NCBI GenBank assembly: GCA_022451885.1
Contig: JAKUNN010000030.1
Coordinates: forward strand, 1 to 37,697
Length of the DNA stretch: 37,697 bases
DNA from: Dehalococcoidia bacterium
Lineage (GTDB): Bacteria > Chloroflexota > Dehalococcoidia > Tepidiformales > Tepidiformaceae
Direction: 5' to 3'
The translations under genes were made by a program, and so were the position numbers. Shown here piece after piece: positions 1-10,111 of the stretch; the stretch's first letter is position 1, and the number at the start of each line of letters is the position of its first letter. Below the pieces are notes generated by a model. It was not told where the DNA came from. It searched no databases and saw nothing but the letters and a program-made list of their open reading frames with translations.

Positions 1-34
1 TAGAATTGTTTTATTAAGGAGACGTCACGTTTTA

Positions 35-796
35 GTGAATACTGGGCTCCAGGTTTTTGATAGTCTTTCCGATGATCTTCGGAGGGAGGCACTTACCCAT
101 GCTTCGTATACGAACGAAGACAGAGAGGGTGGACCCAATAATGAAAGGCTTGAGTTCCTTGGTGATGCTTTATTAGGTGCAGTTGTAGCTCGTGAGCTAT
201 TTGTTGCTTGTCCAAATGCTGCGGAGGGTGATTTGACGCGAATGCGTGCGGAGATTGTACGTGGGGATGCACTTGCTTCAGCAGCGGAGCGACTTGAGCT
301 GGGAGGTCGACTTGTTTTAGGTCGTGGGGAAGAAGCGGCGGGAGGCCGTTCACGTACTCGAAATCTTGCCGGGGTTTTTGAAGCTGTAGTCGGTGCTGTT
401 TACATCGGTAAGGGGCTTCGTTCTACAGAGGTTTTTATTCGGAGAACTTTAAAATTAGAGATTCAGCAGGTTGTGAAGGATGGGCCGGGGGTTGATCCGA
501 AGTCAGCTTTACAGCAATTGTGCCAAGCTCGTTGGCATAGCCCGCCAGAATACGTCACTGTTTCGGAGCAAGTAGATTCTCCAGAGAGGAGATTTTGCAT
601 CGAAGTTTATGCGGACAATAATTTGTTAGCGCGTGCTTATGGCGGCAGTAAACGTGAGGCGCAAATGCGTGCTGCAGAAAAAGCCTGTCAAAGTTTCCAA
701 GAGTCTGGTAGTGCAGATTGTAGAAATACGAATAAGAAATCTGCGGGCAATAGCCCTCAGAAGCAAAAGCGTCATAGGAGTAGTGCAAGAGCCTGA
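35..796 (+). CDS. rnc: Ribonuclease III
   Basis: ALTHASYTNE...NNERLEFLGDALLGAVV RNase III signature, C-terminal dsRBD-like segment (PKSALQQLCQARW...AEKAC); GTG start with upstream AAGGAG; followed by smc-ftsY. Confidence 0.95.
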   Translation: MNTGLQVFDSLSDDLRREALTHASYTNEDREGGPNNERLEFLGDALLGAVVARELFVACPNAAEGDLTRMRAEIVRGDALASAAERLELGGRLVLGRGEEAAGGRSRTRNLAGVFEAVVGAVYIGKGLRSTEVFIRRTLKLEIQQVVKDGPGVDPKSALQQLCQARWHSPPEYVTVSEQVDSPERRFCIEVYADNNLLARAYGGSKREAQMRAAEKACQSFQESGSADCRNTNKKSAGNSPQKQKRHRSSARA

Positions 797-3700
797 TGTT
801 TATAAGGAAATTGACGATCACCGGTTTTAAAAGTTTTGCTAACGAGACGACGTTTGAATTTGATCCGGGTGTTACAGCGATCGTTGGGCCAAATGGTTCG
901 GGGAAAAGTAATGTTGCAGATTCTGTCCGTTGGGTTCTTGGTGAACAAAATTCCCGTTTGATACGTGCAAAAAAACAGGATGATGTCATTCATTCTGCAG
1001 GTTCTGCTAAGTCAAGGTTTGGTATGGCAGAGGTTGTTATCGCAATCGATAATTCTGATGGTGCATTCCCTCTAGATTTTAAGGAAGTGGAGATTTCAAG
1101 GCGTGCTTATCGTGATGGAAGTAGTGAGTATTTATTGAATGGAACGCGAATTTTGCACCGTGAGCTCCTTGAACTCTTACAAAAAGTGAATCTTGGCCAG
1201 AATTCATATTCTTTTTTAAATCAGGGTGCAGTTGATCACTTCTTAACAATGACTGCGCAAGAGCGACGCTCACTTGTAGATGATGTAGCGGGTGTTAAAC
1301 AGTACCGAAGTCGGATTTCTGATGCCAATAAACGTTTAAGTGATACCGCGGAAAATTTGTCGAGGTTACAACTTATAGCAGATGAATTGAAGCCGAATTT
1401 AACTCGTTTAAGGAGGCAGGCGGATCGCTCAACTAAATATAAGGATTTAACTGAGCGGTTGAACAGTTTGTTATCTGATTATCACGGTGTCCGTTGGGAC
1501 GAAGCTCACAATTCTATTGTAAGTGCTAATGCTGCGTTAGATCAGTGCCTTGCAGAGGAGGATTCTGCAGAAAAATTGGTACGTGAATTTGCTGATGCAC
1601 TGACTACGATTGGCGATCAGATAAAAGGTCATCGAGAGAGTTTTACAGATCGTGAACAAGAGCGTACGAATGCTCAGGTAAATTTGGCTAAATTTGAAAA
1701 TGATCTTTCTTATGCTCGTGAACGCAAAGTTACCGTAACCGATCGCATTAAGGAAGTTGAAAGTGAGTTAACTGTTTTTAAAGCTGATTATGCTGCCTTA
1801 AGTATGCAAGATGTGCCTAAGGAGCTTGAGGGTAGCGATGCTCAGCTTGGACCATTGGAAAGAGATTTTGAGCAGGCAAAAAGTAAATTTGAAGAAATTG
1901 ATGTAACTGTAAATTCTTTACGTCGCCGAGAGAATGAATTAAAAGCAGAACTTACTTGGCTAAATGAAAAGCATGAAGAATTTTCATCTGAAATTGCACC
2001 AGGTGAAAAGGGGCAAGCTACGGAACACAGAGCGGAAATTGCAACTCGTCTTTCAGAAGCGGAAAAGCTTGTCAAAGACCGTTCGCAAAAAGAAGAAGCT
2101 AGTACGGGAAATATTAATATACGAGAGCAAGAAGTTACGAACGCCCAGGCGGCAGTTAATGAAGCTCGTTCAAGATTTATACGTGTGCAAGAGGAATTGC
2201 GAAAATATGAAACTGAACGCAATGTCATTTTGCGTGAATTGGATGCGTTAGAAGGTCGTTTTGCGACATTGAACCATATACATACTGAACATACAGATTT
2301 GGCTGCAGGGCCCGAGGCTGTTTTGCAATTTAGTGAGGAGGGTCGCGACCTCTCTGGTGTACTTGGAATTTTGGTGCACCATTTGCGAGTACCTTTTGCT
2401 TTGGAAACGGCTATATCAGCAGTTTTGGAGAGAAGATTCCATTCTGTGCTTATAGAGAATCGTGATGAGGCAATCCGTGCTATTGAACTTCTTCAGAAGA
2501 ATACTTTAGGGCGTGTACATTTTTTACCCGTCGATACTTTTAAGAAAACCATTCCTTTGAATCTTGCTAAAGAACGTGGTGTTTTGGGAGTTGCAAGCCG
2601 ATTAATTGACTTTGATGATGAGGTTAGGCCTTTTGTGGAGACGATATTAGGCCGTGTAATAGTTGTTTCAGATATTGAAACAGCTTTCAAGATGGCTAAG
2701 CGGGCGTTTGGAGGATTAATTGTTACGACAGACGGCGTAATTGTTGAACCGAATGGAACGCTAATTGGTGGTTCAAGCAGTAAGGATACCCCGGCAGCTG
2801 GTGCAATTGCACGTGAGCGTGATCGGCATGAGTTGGTTGATTTAATAAAAGAGTTACAAATTCGAGATCAAGGTTCGAATAGTCAAGTTGAAAGTGCTCA
2901 ATTGGCGCTTGAGCGCGTAAATATTCAGGTAGATGAAACGACAAGCCAATTAGATAGCGCACATTCTCGGTTAGATGATATTAGGCGGGATAGAGGAGTT
3001 ACTCAGGAAGCGCATTATAGAAGTGTGCAAGAGCGGGATGCTATTTTGAGTGAGTTGAGCGCCTTTGATTTAGAACAAGAGCGAGTCACAAGGAAGAATA
3101 CCGAGAACAGAGTTGCCGTTTCTGAAATCGAAAGCAGACGGAGTGTTCTTGAAGCCGAACTATCAAAACTAACGATGAATTTAAGAGAGAATGTTTCAGT
3201 ACATAAAAATCTGTCTTCGAAGATGGAAGAAGTGGCAAGTCGTGTAGCCGATTTCAAGAGTGAGATGGAGGTGCAAAAAAGATTAAGTGATACACATGTG
3301 CAAAACGTTGATAGGCTCGTCGTCGGAATCAAGGATCGGGAAGCAAAGATTGAAGCGCTTAATTCTGAAGTACAACAAATAGATGTTCTTCTTGTGAGTA
3401 AAGAACAAGAGTTAGTTAGTCTAAAAAATAAGTATCAAGAATTACGTGACAGCTTGGAACCCTACGAGGTTAGTTTTAAAAATCTTGAAGACAGAGAAGG
3501 GGAATTGAGGTCTTCACATCAGGAGGCACAAGCAGCATTGCTAAAAACTCAGCAAAAGCGTCTTACTTTAGATGCAGAGGCTTCTCGTGCTACAGAAAGA
3601 CGTGTTTCTTTACGTGAGGAAATGGAGCGTGATGGTTTTACCCCATTAACTGGTGGTGGCATTGGGCTATTGGGACCAACCGAAATTTCGGGTTTAAAGG

Positions 3701-4446
3701 AATCTGATGTGAGTGTCGTTAATGAAGGAGATGGAGGTCTTCCTCTATCAGAAGAGAATTCGGGGTCGGTTCGTGGAGGTGCGCTATTGGATATGAATGC
3801 TCTTGAAGATGAAGTGCATTCTTTACGTGCCCAGATTCGACGTTTGGGACCTGTAAATCAGGAAGCCTCCGAAGATTTGCTTGAAAGTGAAGAGCGATAC
3901 AATTTTCTTGTTGCCCAAATTGATGATTTAACAGAAACAGAAAAGCAACTGCACGGAGCTATAGGTGAGTTAAATGAAAAGATCCGTTCGCAATTTAAGG
4001 ATGTATTTGAGAAAGTAAATATTGCATTTTCAAATAATTTCACTGCTTTTTTTGGTGGAGGTGAAGCTGGTTTATTGCTTGATAATGCTGAAGATGCAAC
4101 CGATTCCGGGATTGAAATCGAGGTAAAACTTCCAGGAAAAGATTTGCGATCGTTGAATCTTTTGTCAGGTGGCGAACGCTCCCTTACAGCAGTGGCCTTA
4201 TTATTTGCATTTTTAATGGTTAAACCTGCACCTATGTGTATTTTGGATGAAGCAGATGCATCTCTTGATGAAGCTAATGTCAGCCGTTTTGTTGGCGAAT
4301 TGAAGAAGCTGTCTGAAAAAACACAATTTTTAGTTGTTACGCATAACCGTCACACAATTGAAGCTACGGATGCCATCTATGGTGTTTCTATGGGTCGAGA
4401 CGGGGTTTCTAAAACTCTTTCTATGCGTTTGTCTGCTAATTTGTGA
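796..4446 (+). CDS. smc: Chromosome segregation protein SMC
   Basis: Walker A GPNGSGKSN, long coiled coils, hinge (GVLGILVHHLRVP...RVHFLPVD), C-terminal LLSGGERSLTAVALLFAF...CILDEADASLDEANV; TGATG overlap with rnc. Confidence 0.97.
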   Translation: MFIRKLTITGFKSFANETTFEFDPGVTAIVGPNGSGKSNVADSVRWVLGEQNSRLIRAKKQDDVIHSAGSAKSRFGMAEVVIAIDNSDGAFPLDFKEVEISRRAYRDGSSEYLLNGTRILHRELLELLQKVNLGQNSYSFLNQGAVDHFLTMTAQERRSLVDDVAGVKQYRSRISDANKRLSDTAENLSRLQLIADELKPNLTRLRRQADRSTKYKDLTERLNSLLSDYHGVRWDEAHNSIVSANAALDQCLAEEDSAEKLVREFADALTTIGDQIKGHRESFTDREQERTNAQVNLAKFENDLSYARERKVTVTDRIKEVESELTVFKADYAALSMQDVPKELEGSDAQLGPLERDFEQAKSKFEEIDVTVNSLRRRENELKAELTWLNEKHEEFSSEIAPGEKGQATEHRAEIATRLSEAEKLVKDRSQKEEASTGNINIREQEVTNAQAAVNEARSRFIRVQEELRKYETERNVILRELDALEGRFATLNHIHTEHTDLAAGPEAVLQFSEEGRDLSGVLGILVHHLRVPFALETAISAVLERRFHSVLIENRDEAIRAIELLQKNTLGRVHFLPVDTFKKTIPLNLAKERGVLGVASRLIDFDDEVRPFVETILGRVIVVSDIETAFKMAKRAFGGLIVTTDGVIVEPNGTLIGGSSSKDTPAAGAIARERDRHELVDLIKELQIRDQGSNSQVESAQLALERVNIQVDETTSQLDSAHSRLDDIRRDRGVTQEAHYRSVQERDAILSELSAFDLEQERVTRKNTENRVAVSEIESRRSVLEAELSKLTMNLRENVSVHKNLSSKMEEVASRVADFKSEMEVQKRLSDTHVQNVDRLVVGIKDREAKIEALNSEVQQIDVLLVSKEQELVSLKNKYQELRDSLEPYEVSFKNLEDREGELRSSHQEAQAALLKTQQKRLTLDAEASRATERRVSLREEMERDGFTPLTGGGIGLLGPTEISGLKESDVSVVNEGDGGLPLSEENSGSVRGGALLDMNALEDEVHSLRAQIRRLGPVNQEASEDLLESEERYNFLVAQIDDLTETEKQLHGAIGELNEKIRSQFKDVFEKVNIAFSNNFTAFFGGGEAGLLLDNAEDATDSGIEIEVKLPGKDLRSLNLLSGGERSLTAVALLFAFLMVKPAPMCILDEADASLDEANVSRFVGELKKLSEKTQFLVVTHNRHTIEATDAIYGVSMGRDGVSKTLSMRLSANL

Positions 4447-4470
4447 TAACAAGAACGGTTATTTATAAAA

Positions 4471-5415
4471 ATGTGGTGGCGTGGTAATTCAAGCGAAGTT
4501 AAAGAACGAACAAAAAATGCCACCGAGAAAACACGTTCCAAATTTGATGTACTTGTAAATATTTTTAATCGCCAAGATTTTGATAACAGTCTTTGGGATG
4601 ATTTAGAAGAGGCACTAATTTCGGCTGATGTTGGACTTCCAACCACGGAATATATTCTTGAAAGAGTTAGAAAAAATGTTCAAGAAAAAAAGATAAAGTC
4701 TGCTTCTGATGTACGGTTATTTTTGAGAGATGAGTTAGTTGCGATTTTAGAAACCCCTTTGAGTCGAGTACCTATTTGGGGCTCTCCGGAAAATGAAATA
4801 CCTCAGCCATTTGCTATTCTTGTCGTTGGTGTGAATGGTGCAGGTAAAACAACTTCAACTGCGAAGTTAGCCTTTACGCTGCAGGGCTTAGGTATCTCAT
4901 GTGTTTTAGCTGCTGCAGATACGTTTCGTGCTGCGGCGGTTGAACAAATTGAAGTTTGGGGAAAACGGATTGGTGTGCGTGTTATCTCACATCAAAATGG
5001 ATCCGATCCTAGTTCTGTCGCATTCGATGCGATTGCCGCTGCAAAGGCTAATAATATAAGGGCAGTGATTGTTGATACAGCAGGTCGCTTACATAATCAG
5101 AGTAATCTAATGGAAGAATTAGGAAAAATTAAAAGAGTTATTGAGAGAAATCTGTTGGATGGACCTCATGAAACATTACTTATTTTAGATGCGACCACAG
5201 GTCAAAATGGTTTACAGCAAGCAAAAATTTTTTCTGAGTACGTAAATGTTACGGGTATCATACTTGCTAAGCTTGATGGCACTGCTCGAGGTGGAATTGC
5301 CTTCGCCGTGGCAAGGGAAATAGGGGTACCTGTATATCTGATAGGGACAGGTGAATCGATTGAGGACTTGTCGCCATTTGACCCAGAAGTTTTCGTTGAC
5401 GCTATCCTTAATTAA
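4471..5415 (+). CDS. ftsY: Signal recognition particle receptor FtsY
   Basis: SRP GTPase motifs GVNGAGKTTSTAKLA, AADTFRAAAVEQ, DTAGRLHNQSNLMEEL, LAKLDGTARGG; third gene of rnc-smc-ftsY. Confidence 0.96.
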   Translation: MWWRGNSSEVKERTKNATEKTRSKFDVLVNIFNRQDFDNSLWDDLEEALISADVGLPTTEYILERVRKNVQEKKIKSASDVRLFLRDELVAILETPLSRVPIWGSPENEIPQPFAILVVGVNGAGKTTSTAKLAFTLQGLGISCVLAAADTFRAAAVEQIEVWGKRIGVRVISHQNGSDPSSVAFDAIAAAKANNIRAVIVDTAGRLHNQSNLMEELGKIKRVIERNLLDGPHETLLILDATTGQNGLQQAKIFSEYVNVTGIILAKLDGTARGGIAFAVAREIGVPVYLIGTGESIEDLSPFDPEVFVDAILN

Positions 5416-5422
5416 GTGATTT

Positions 5423-7759
5423 ATGTCAGCAGTACTAGCTTTTTGGGCAGCGGCAATATTGATCGGTATCCTTACGGTTCCATTATCCGTTCGTTTATTC
5501 CGACGTTTTATTGATGCTGGTATTGGGTTTTCTATACCTCTCGGGTTAATTATCCTGTCAGCTACTTGGTTTTTGCTTCGCGTTATCGGAATCCCAAATG
5601 GAGTAGGTTTCCTAGCTATCCTGTTGTTTTTATTTGCGGGCTTATCATTTTTAATTGCTAGGACAGATCGTCATTTTCTATTAGTACTTCGAAGAGCTGG
5701 TCCTTTTGGATTATGTACATTTGGTGTTTTCAATATTGCGTTTTTTGCGTATGTAATTTTTCGTTCCTTTACTCCTGAGATTGCGCATACTGAGCAACCC
5801 ATGGATTTGATGATGTTGAATGCGATTGTTGAATCTCCTAGTTACCCACCACATGATCCCTGGTTTGCAGGAGAAAGTCTTTCCTATTATTACGGTGGTT
5901 TTATTCAGGCTGGCTTACTTATTTTACTTACTGATATTCCTACATCTATTGGGTACAATTTGGCGCTTGCACTTGCTTTTGCAGGAAGTGTCACTACTAT
6001 TTTTTCACTAGTGGCTACGCTTTTTCGCTGGCTAGTGAAAGAATTTTCAGCTTCAGCATTTTTCTTCACCAGTTTACTAGGTATAACACTATTGCTTTTC
6101 ACGGGTTCCTTCGTCGGATTTATAGAATTTTTGTCCGTCCACATTAATTTGCCAGACAAATTTTTAGGAACGCTAGGTTTAAGTTCTCTAACAGATGCAT
6201 TTTCTACAACTTGGTATCCTACTGAGTTTTGGTTTTGGTGGCGTGCAACACGACTGATACCTGAAACGATTATTGAATTCCCTGCTTTTTCTTTTCTGTT
6301 AGGAGATCTCCATCCTCATTTAATGTCTATCCCGGGAGTAATTTTAAGTTTGGCAGTGGCGTCCAGTTTATGGCGGTCGCGAGGTATTCTGTCTTTCCGC
6401 ACACATTTACGAGATCCTATTATTGGCTTTCTGCTTGCTTTAATTATGGGTTCTCTTGCTTTCGTAAATGCTTGGGACATTGTGACGTTCAATGCTGCAA
6501 TTGTAATCACTGCGATAGCTCATAATTTAAAAAGTGATTTCACCTACAGGTCTTTTTTAAAGGTTTTTGGGTGGCTTACTCCTGTGATGTTTTTGTCAGT
6601 TGCTATTTATGGGTCTTGGTATGCCACTTTTTCTACACAAGCAGGAGGTATAGCACCGTACATGGGTCCTGGATCTAATCTCGAGCAAATGATTTTGCTA
6701 AACGGTCCACTTCTCCTTGCTATGACTCCGCTGATATTTTTTGCAATACGATCTGTACCAAAGATTTCCTTACGTGTGTTTGCAATTGCAGGTGTCGTAC
6801 CGGTGATTCCCTTCATTGTCTGGCTTGCAGTACTGAATAGTTCGATTTTTGAAATCTCTCGGACCGCTAGTGGTTGGGCCACTATTACGTTTGAGGGTGT
6901 TTTGTTATGGGGTTTCACTTATGCATTGATTATTTTCTTGCAAAACAAATGGTTTGTGATGGCTTTATTAGCTTCATTGGCAATTCTCTCAACCCTGCTT
7001 TGTTATGGTGCTGAGTTCTTCTACGTTCAGGATGTGTTCGAAGAAATTCATCCTCGTTCGAATACCGTGTTTAAGCTTCTGTACCAATCCTGGATTGTGT
7101 CATCTGTGGTCGGTGCCGTTTCACTAACCGAAGCATTTCGCAGGCTACAGGGATACCGGTTACTCAAGCCTGTTTTTGCAATAGTTGTTTCGAGCTTAGT
7201 TGTTGTTTCTCTTACGTATATTGCTATCTCAATTCCTAATCGTATTAACGAGAATGTAGGCAGTCCCACAATTGATGGTTTGGCTTATGTTGATGCAAAT
7301 GATCGAGCGGTTATTCAATGGCTTCAGGAAAATGTTAAAAAAAGTGCGATTATCGTGGAAGCAAGTGGCAGAACATGGGTTAGAAATAACGAGGGTCAGC
7401 TCGAAATTTCTTCACATCGAATTGATTACACTCTAGCTGGTAGGGTTGCAGCGCGTACTGGTTTACAATCGCCAATTGGTTGGCCAGGGCATGAGATACA
7501 ATGGCGCCCTTCGCAGGATGCAAGGGAAGAAATAACGAGGCGTTTAAATCTCGTTGATGAAATTTATCTAGCTTCTGATTCTGAAGAAGTCTTGGCCATA
7601 CTAAGAGAGTTAGGTGCGAATTACCTTGTGGTTAGTGGGCTCGAGAGAGTTAGTTATCCGGATAATTTTCTTCTCCATTTTGATGCAATTTTAACTCTAG
7701 TTTTTGGCGATAAAACAGGGATGGATGCGCGCATTTATAGCATTCCTTTGAAGGAATGA
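5423..7759 (+). CDS. DUF2298 / TIGR03662 (Chlor_Arch_YYY) multi-pass membrane protein
   Basis: Polytopic membrane protein with motif ...EQPMDLMMLNAIVESPSYPPHDPWFAGESLSYYYGGF; adjacent to a TIGR03663-like gene as expected for this pair. Confidence 0.85.
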   Translation: MSAVLAFWAAAILIGILTVPLSVRLFRRFIDAGIGFSIPLGLIILSATWFLLRVIGIPNGVGFLAILLFLFAGLSFLIARTDRHFLLVLRRAGPFGLCTFGVFNIAFFAYVIFRSFTPEIAHTEQPMDLMMLNAIVESPSYPPHDPWFAGESLSYYYGGFIQAGLLILLTDIPTSIGYNLALALAFAGSVTTIFSLVATLFRWLVKEFSASAFFFTSLLGITLLLFTGSFVGFIEFLSVHINLPDKFLGTLGLSSLTDAFSTTWYPTEFWFWWRATRLIPETIIEFPAFSFLLGDLHPHLMSIPGVILSLAVASSLWRSRGILSFRTHLRDPIIGFLLALIMGSLAFVNAWDIVTFNAAIVITAIAHNLKSDFTYRSFLKVFGWLTPVMFLSVAIYGSWYATFSTQAGGIAPYMGPGSNLEQMILLNGPLLLAMTPLIFFAIRSVPKISLRVFAIAGVVPVIPFIVWLAVLNSSIFEISRTASGWATITFEGVLLWGFTYALIIFLQNKWFVMALLASLAILSTLLCYGAEFFYVQDVFEEIHPRSNTVFKLLYQSWIVSSVVGAVSLTEAFRRLQGYRLLKPVFAIVVSSLVVVSLTYIAISIPNRINENVGSPTIDGLAYVDANDRAVIQWLQENVKKSAIIVEASGRTWVRNNEGQLEISSHRIDYTLAGRVAARTGLQSPIGWPGHEIQWRPSQDAREEITRRLNLVDEIYLASDSEEVLAILRELGANYLVVSGLERVSYPDNFLLHFDAILTLVFGDKTGMDARIYSIPLKE

Positions 7760-7796
7760 TGCGTTTTTAGGTGAAGGGAAGATTAAACTATTTGTA

Positions 7797-10085
7797 ATGT
7801 TTTCACGTCTTTTTGCGCATAGCCTGCAATATATCCATTTGAGTGATAAGAGTTTTAAGAAATGGGAAGTTTATTGTTACATAATAATATTTGTAGCTGC
7901 GGCTGTTTTGCGTCTTTGGGATTTGGGTTCAGTTACTTTACATCATGATGAAAGTATTCATGCATTCTGGTCTTGGCAGTTAGCTTTTGAGGGTCATTAC
8001 ATTCATGATCCTATTTTCCATGGCCCTTTTTATTACTTTGTCCAAGCATTTACATTTATTGTTTTTCAGGATAGCGATTACACTGCACGGCTTTCGGTAG
8101 CTTTCTTCGGCATCCTCTTAACTGCGCTCCCTCTGTTATTGCGTCGTCACTTGGGTGCTGTGGGCACAATTGCTGCAATGGCTTTTATTGCCTTTTCGCC
8201 TTCACTTGTCTATTACAGTCGTTTTTTTCGTGGAGATATATACATTGCAGTTTTTACTTTTTGTATGGTGCTTGCTATTTGGCGTTATTTGGTAACAGGA
8301 CGCCACCGCTGGTTGCTAGTTTTTGCTGGTTCGATTGTAGGTATCTTTCTCACCAAAGAAATGGCTTATCTTGAAGCTGCGATCTTCCTACTACTACTAA
8401 ATGCTCTATTGTCTGGTGATCTTGCAAAAATGACATTCTCAATGAATCGAAAAAAGCGAGTTTTTTGCGTGATTGTCTTAATGCCCGTTGCATGGCTGTG
8501 TGCTGCTTTATGGCCTCTGATTGCCAAGATTCGCACACGTCTAGAGTGGAAGGACCTACCGCGCAGTGGTGATTTACTCATTCTTTTAGGGACACTTATC
8601 TTGCCTTTACTGCTTGCATTTCTTCGAGATCCGTTAGAAATGGGTATTCCGTTACTGCGTGATTTTTCGATTTTACAAAGCATTCCTTTCATAGGAAAAG
8701 GCGTTGTCGATTCCGGAATGCTTGCTCAGGATGTTGTTTGCATTGGTTCAGTAAGTGATCGAATACCCATTATTGTTTCTTTACTCATTGTGGGGGGATT
8801 GTCTGCAGCGGTAGGTTTACTATGGAAACCGAAAATTTGGCTAATATGTGCTCTTCTTGGGAGCGTAATTTTTGCAACTTTCATGACTACTTTTTGGACT
8901 AATGTTGACGGTCTCTGTACAGGGCTCTGGGGATCTCTCGACTACTGGAGAGATCAACAAGTAGTCAGGCGTGGGGAACAGCCTTGGTTTTATTATTTAA
9001 TGATTGTTCCCCCTTATGAGTTCTTATTATTTTCCTTGGCTCTTCCTGGTCTAATTTGGTCTTTTTTCCGTCGTGATTATTTTGCGAAGTTTTTGTCTTT
9101 TTGGTTAATTGCAGTTTTTTTTGCTCTTTCCTTTGCAGGTGAAAAAATGCCTTGGTTGACTGTTCATATAGCTTTACCAGCAGCGTTATTGGCTGCTTGG
9201 TCAGTCTATAACTTCTGGAGTTATTGGTTTAATTCTGGGAAAAAGGAAAATTGGTTGAAAGTTGTATTTGCAATTTTTGCTGTTTCTGTTATTTCGGCAG
9301 TAGCCTTTCCAGTCGCGGTATATGTACAAGATCTGTTTATAGGTGTGCGTGTTTTGCTTGTTATTTTCCCATTACTTTTGTTTGGTATTTGTGTATATCA
9401 CTTTGGTTCTCGTTCGGTGCCTTTTTTAGCAGCAATCTTATTAATATCTGCATTATCTTTTTTCTCGATACGAACGATGACAGGTCTTGCGTTTGTGCGT
9501 GGTGATGTTCCTAAGGATCTGCTCATTTATACGCAGTCCTCGCCGTACTTGAAAGAGTTAGATAAAAGAATAGATCGCATTGTAGATGAATCTAAAAATC
9601 CTCAGAAGGTCTTTATAGCTGTTGACAGCAAAGCTTCTTTTGCCTGGCCTTGGGTTTGGTATTTCCGTGATTTCCCTGGAAGAATCCATTACGGAGATCA
9701 TGTCGACGGATTAGATTTTGAAAAATATGATTATTCGGCAATTTTAACTACTGCAAGTAATGCATCATATATCCGTTCTGAGTTAAGCCGTTTGGGAATA
9801 AAAAATAACTATTTTCCAGAAGAGCCGTACCCGCATCGTTGGTGGTTTCCTGAAACCTATAAGGAGCCGTTTCGTCGCAATACAAATGATCAAGTGAATA
9901 TGAGCCGATACTACTCATTCAGGGAAATTCAAACTTGGGAAGTAATTGGTTCGAATGTATTCAGAACTTCTGGTCCCAATAATTGGTTCCTAGTCGCGTA
10001 TTTTTTCTGGCGTGATCACGAACCATCTACGGATCTTGGTTCTGTGGATGGTGTTGCCTGGTTCGCCAAGAATGCGGATCCCTAA
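7797..10085 (+). CDS. TIGR03663-family membrane protein (PMT-like glycosyltransferase / Agl23-type)
   Basis: N-terminal HHDESIHAFW (DE dipeptide) and FHGPFYYF (HGP tripeptide), polytopic, GT-C-like N-terminus; next to the TIGR03662-like gene. Confidence 0.85.
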   Translation: MFSRLFAHSLQYIHLSDKSFKKWEVYCYIIIFVAAAVLRLWDLGSVTLHHDESIHAFWSWQLAFEGHYIHDPIFHGPFYYFVQAFTFIVFQDSDYTARLSVAFFGILLTALPLLLRRHLGAVGTIAAMAFIAFSPSLVYYSRFFRGDIYIAVFTFCMVLAIWRYLVTGRHRWLLVFAGSIVGIFLTKEMAYLEAAIFLLLLNALLSGDLAKMTFSMNRKKRVFCVIVLMPVAWLCAALWPLIAKIRTRLEWKDLPRSGDLLILLGTLILPLLLAFLRDPLEMGIPLLRDFSILQSIPFIGKGVVDSGMLAQDVVCIGSVSDRIPIIVSLLIVGGLSAAVGLLWKPKIWLICALLGSVIFATFMTTFWTNVDGLCTGLWGSLDYWRDQQVVRRGEQPWFYYLMIVPPYEFLLFSLALPGLIWSFFRRDYFAKFLSFWLIAVFFALSFAGEKMPWLTVHIALPAALLAAWSVYNFWSYWFNSGKKENWLKVVFAIFAVSVISAVAFPVAVYVQDLFIGVRVLLVIFPLLLFGICVYHFGSRSVPFLAAILLISALSFFSIRTMTGLAFVRGDVPKDLLIYTQSSPYLKELDKRIDRIVDESKNPQKVFIAVDSKASFAWPWVWYFRDFPGRIHYGDHVDGLDFEKYDYSAILTTASNASYIRSELSRLGIKNNYFPEEPYPHRWWFPETYKEPFRRNTNDQVNMSRYYSFREIQTWEVIGSNVFRTSGPNNWFLVAYFFWRDHEPSTDLGSVDGVAWFAKNADP

Positions 10086-10111
10086 TTAATGATCCGCTAC
10101 ACTCAGGTGTA

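Noticed and set aside
555-989. 144-aa minus-strand ORF across rnc/smc
   Set aside because: Fully antisense to two confident conserved genes; no recognisable family; likely a spurious reading frame.
1842-2228. 128-aa minus-strand ORF within smc
   Set aside because: Ser/Phe-rich antisense shadow of coiled-coil codons; no motif.
3601-3830. Gly/Ser/acidic insert near the C-terminal coiled coil of SMC
   Set aside because: A linker of variable length at this position, just before the LRxQIRRLGPVN segment, is not unusual in SMC proteins of this type; frame and head motifs are intact.
8932-8955. GATCTCTC-N8-GAGAGATC hairpin
   Set aside because: Inside a coding region; several 8-bp stems with short loops are expected by chance in 38 kb.
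9251-9505. 84-aa Cys/Phe-rich + strand ORF
   Set aside because: Alternate frame inside the TIGR03663-like gene; composition reflects hydrophobic codons read out of frame.
9940-9970. TTCGAAT-like T-arm pattern suggesting a tRNA
   Set aside because: No acceptor or anticodon stems; lies within a coding sequence.
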